Part shown: positions 63,778 to 64,000 of the stretch, in pieces
Position numbering within the stretch: the first letter of the stretch is position 1
Layout: each line of letters begins with the position of its first letter
Source: Arcanobacterium phocae
Lineage (GTDB): Bacteria > Actinomycetota > Actinomycetes > Actinomycetales > Actinomycetaceae
Assembly (NCBI RefSeq): GCF_900105865.1
Contig: NZ_LT629804.1
Location: 1,240,001 to 1,304,000 of the forward strand
Reading direction: 5' to 3'
DNA length: 64,000 bases
The notes under the pieces: generated by a model
Databases searched by the model: none
What the model was told of the DNA's origin: nothing
The model's input: the letters and a program-made list of their open reading frames with translations, nothing else
Position numbers and translations under genes: made by a program

Positions 63778-64000
63778 ATGTGGTCTGGAACGCACCTATG
63801 CGTTACCGTAAATTTCACATATCGGGCATTTATTTTTGCGATAAAAAATGTTGCTAACTTGTGATGTTTGAAAGCTTTATGTCATTTACTATCCGTCCAG
63901 TGCGTAACATGTGTAGTGCGCTTTTAGTCCGGATGTTCGAAAATGTGTGTGATAAAAGTGACGTAAAGATAGATAATGTCTAATTTTCATTGTTATTAAA

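Noticed and set aside
1..64000. CRISPR arrays, rRNA operons, prophage or replication origin
   Set aside because: No regularly spaced repeats, rRNA sequence, phage structural genes or DnaA-box cluster were seen.

Overview
The window is a compact actinobacterial chromosome segment. Its gene order matches conserved actinobacterial blocks: pncB/clpS/murI/rph/rdgB; thiL/rpmB/recG/rsmD/coaD; SepIVA-like/YceD/rnc/mutM; rne/rplU/rpmA/obg/nadD/rsfS. It also carries a PimB'-like mannosyltransferase and many GTG starts. A secreted phospholipase D of the sphingomyelinase D type (about 25.4-26.3 kb) points to Arcanobacterium, most likely A. haemolyticum. That species name is an inference from the pld gene plus the backbone.

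Layout. 0-3.1 kb: pncB (cut by the window edge) diverges from clpS, a DUF2017 gene, murI and an MBL-fold hydrolase. 3.2-4.9 kb: an accessory pocket with a bacteriocin-like gene split at a C9 tract and a broken Fic-like gene. 4.9-7.8 kb: rph, rdgB, a DUF4916 gene, a small membrane protein and bcp, then tRNA-Leu. 8.1-14.7 kb: an alpha-galactoside module (GH36 alpha-galactosidase, ABC importer without its ATPase, LacI-type regulator, LacI-type operator). 14.9-19.3 kb: a leaderless ribbon-helix-helix/DUF4097 pair, a thiamine-binding protein, a degenerate SNase/excalibur protein and two further enzymes. 19.4-21.4 kb: gltX, then tRNA-Gln and two identical tRNA-Glu genes. 21.5-26.3 kb: an accessory island with two identical, inverted, frameshifted ISL3-family elements. 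They flank a small membrane protein gene whose promoter spacer contains G10; pld follows.

26.4-41.3 kb: housekeeping genes (M3 peptidase, pimB', IclR regulator, murA, plsC-like, ddl, thiL, rpmB, recG, rsmD, coaD, SepIVA-like, YceD, rnc, mutM). 41.3-53.7 kb: a respiratory region. A NarL-type response regulator converges on a double-GAF histidine kinase gene that is the last gene of a cydDC operon. A second sugar ABC cluster separates cydDC from cydAB. 54.2-63.7 kb: rne, rplU, rpmA, obg, a luciferase-like protein, trxA, nadD, rsfS, a histidine phosphatase and tRNA-Ala.

The points most worth a second look are these. Two homopolymeric G/C tracts are placed where slipped-strand mispairing would switch a coding frame (3975-3983) or change a promoter spacer (22881-22890). 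The IS pair beside the tRNA genes and pld shares the same two frameshifts. At least eleven genes have a TANNNT-like -10 box 6-7 nt before the start codon, which predicts leaderless mRNAs. A redox-type sensor kinase gene is embedded in the cydDC operon.
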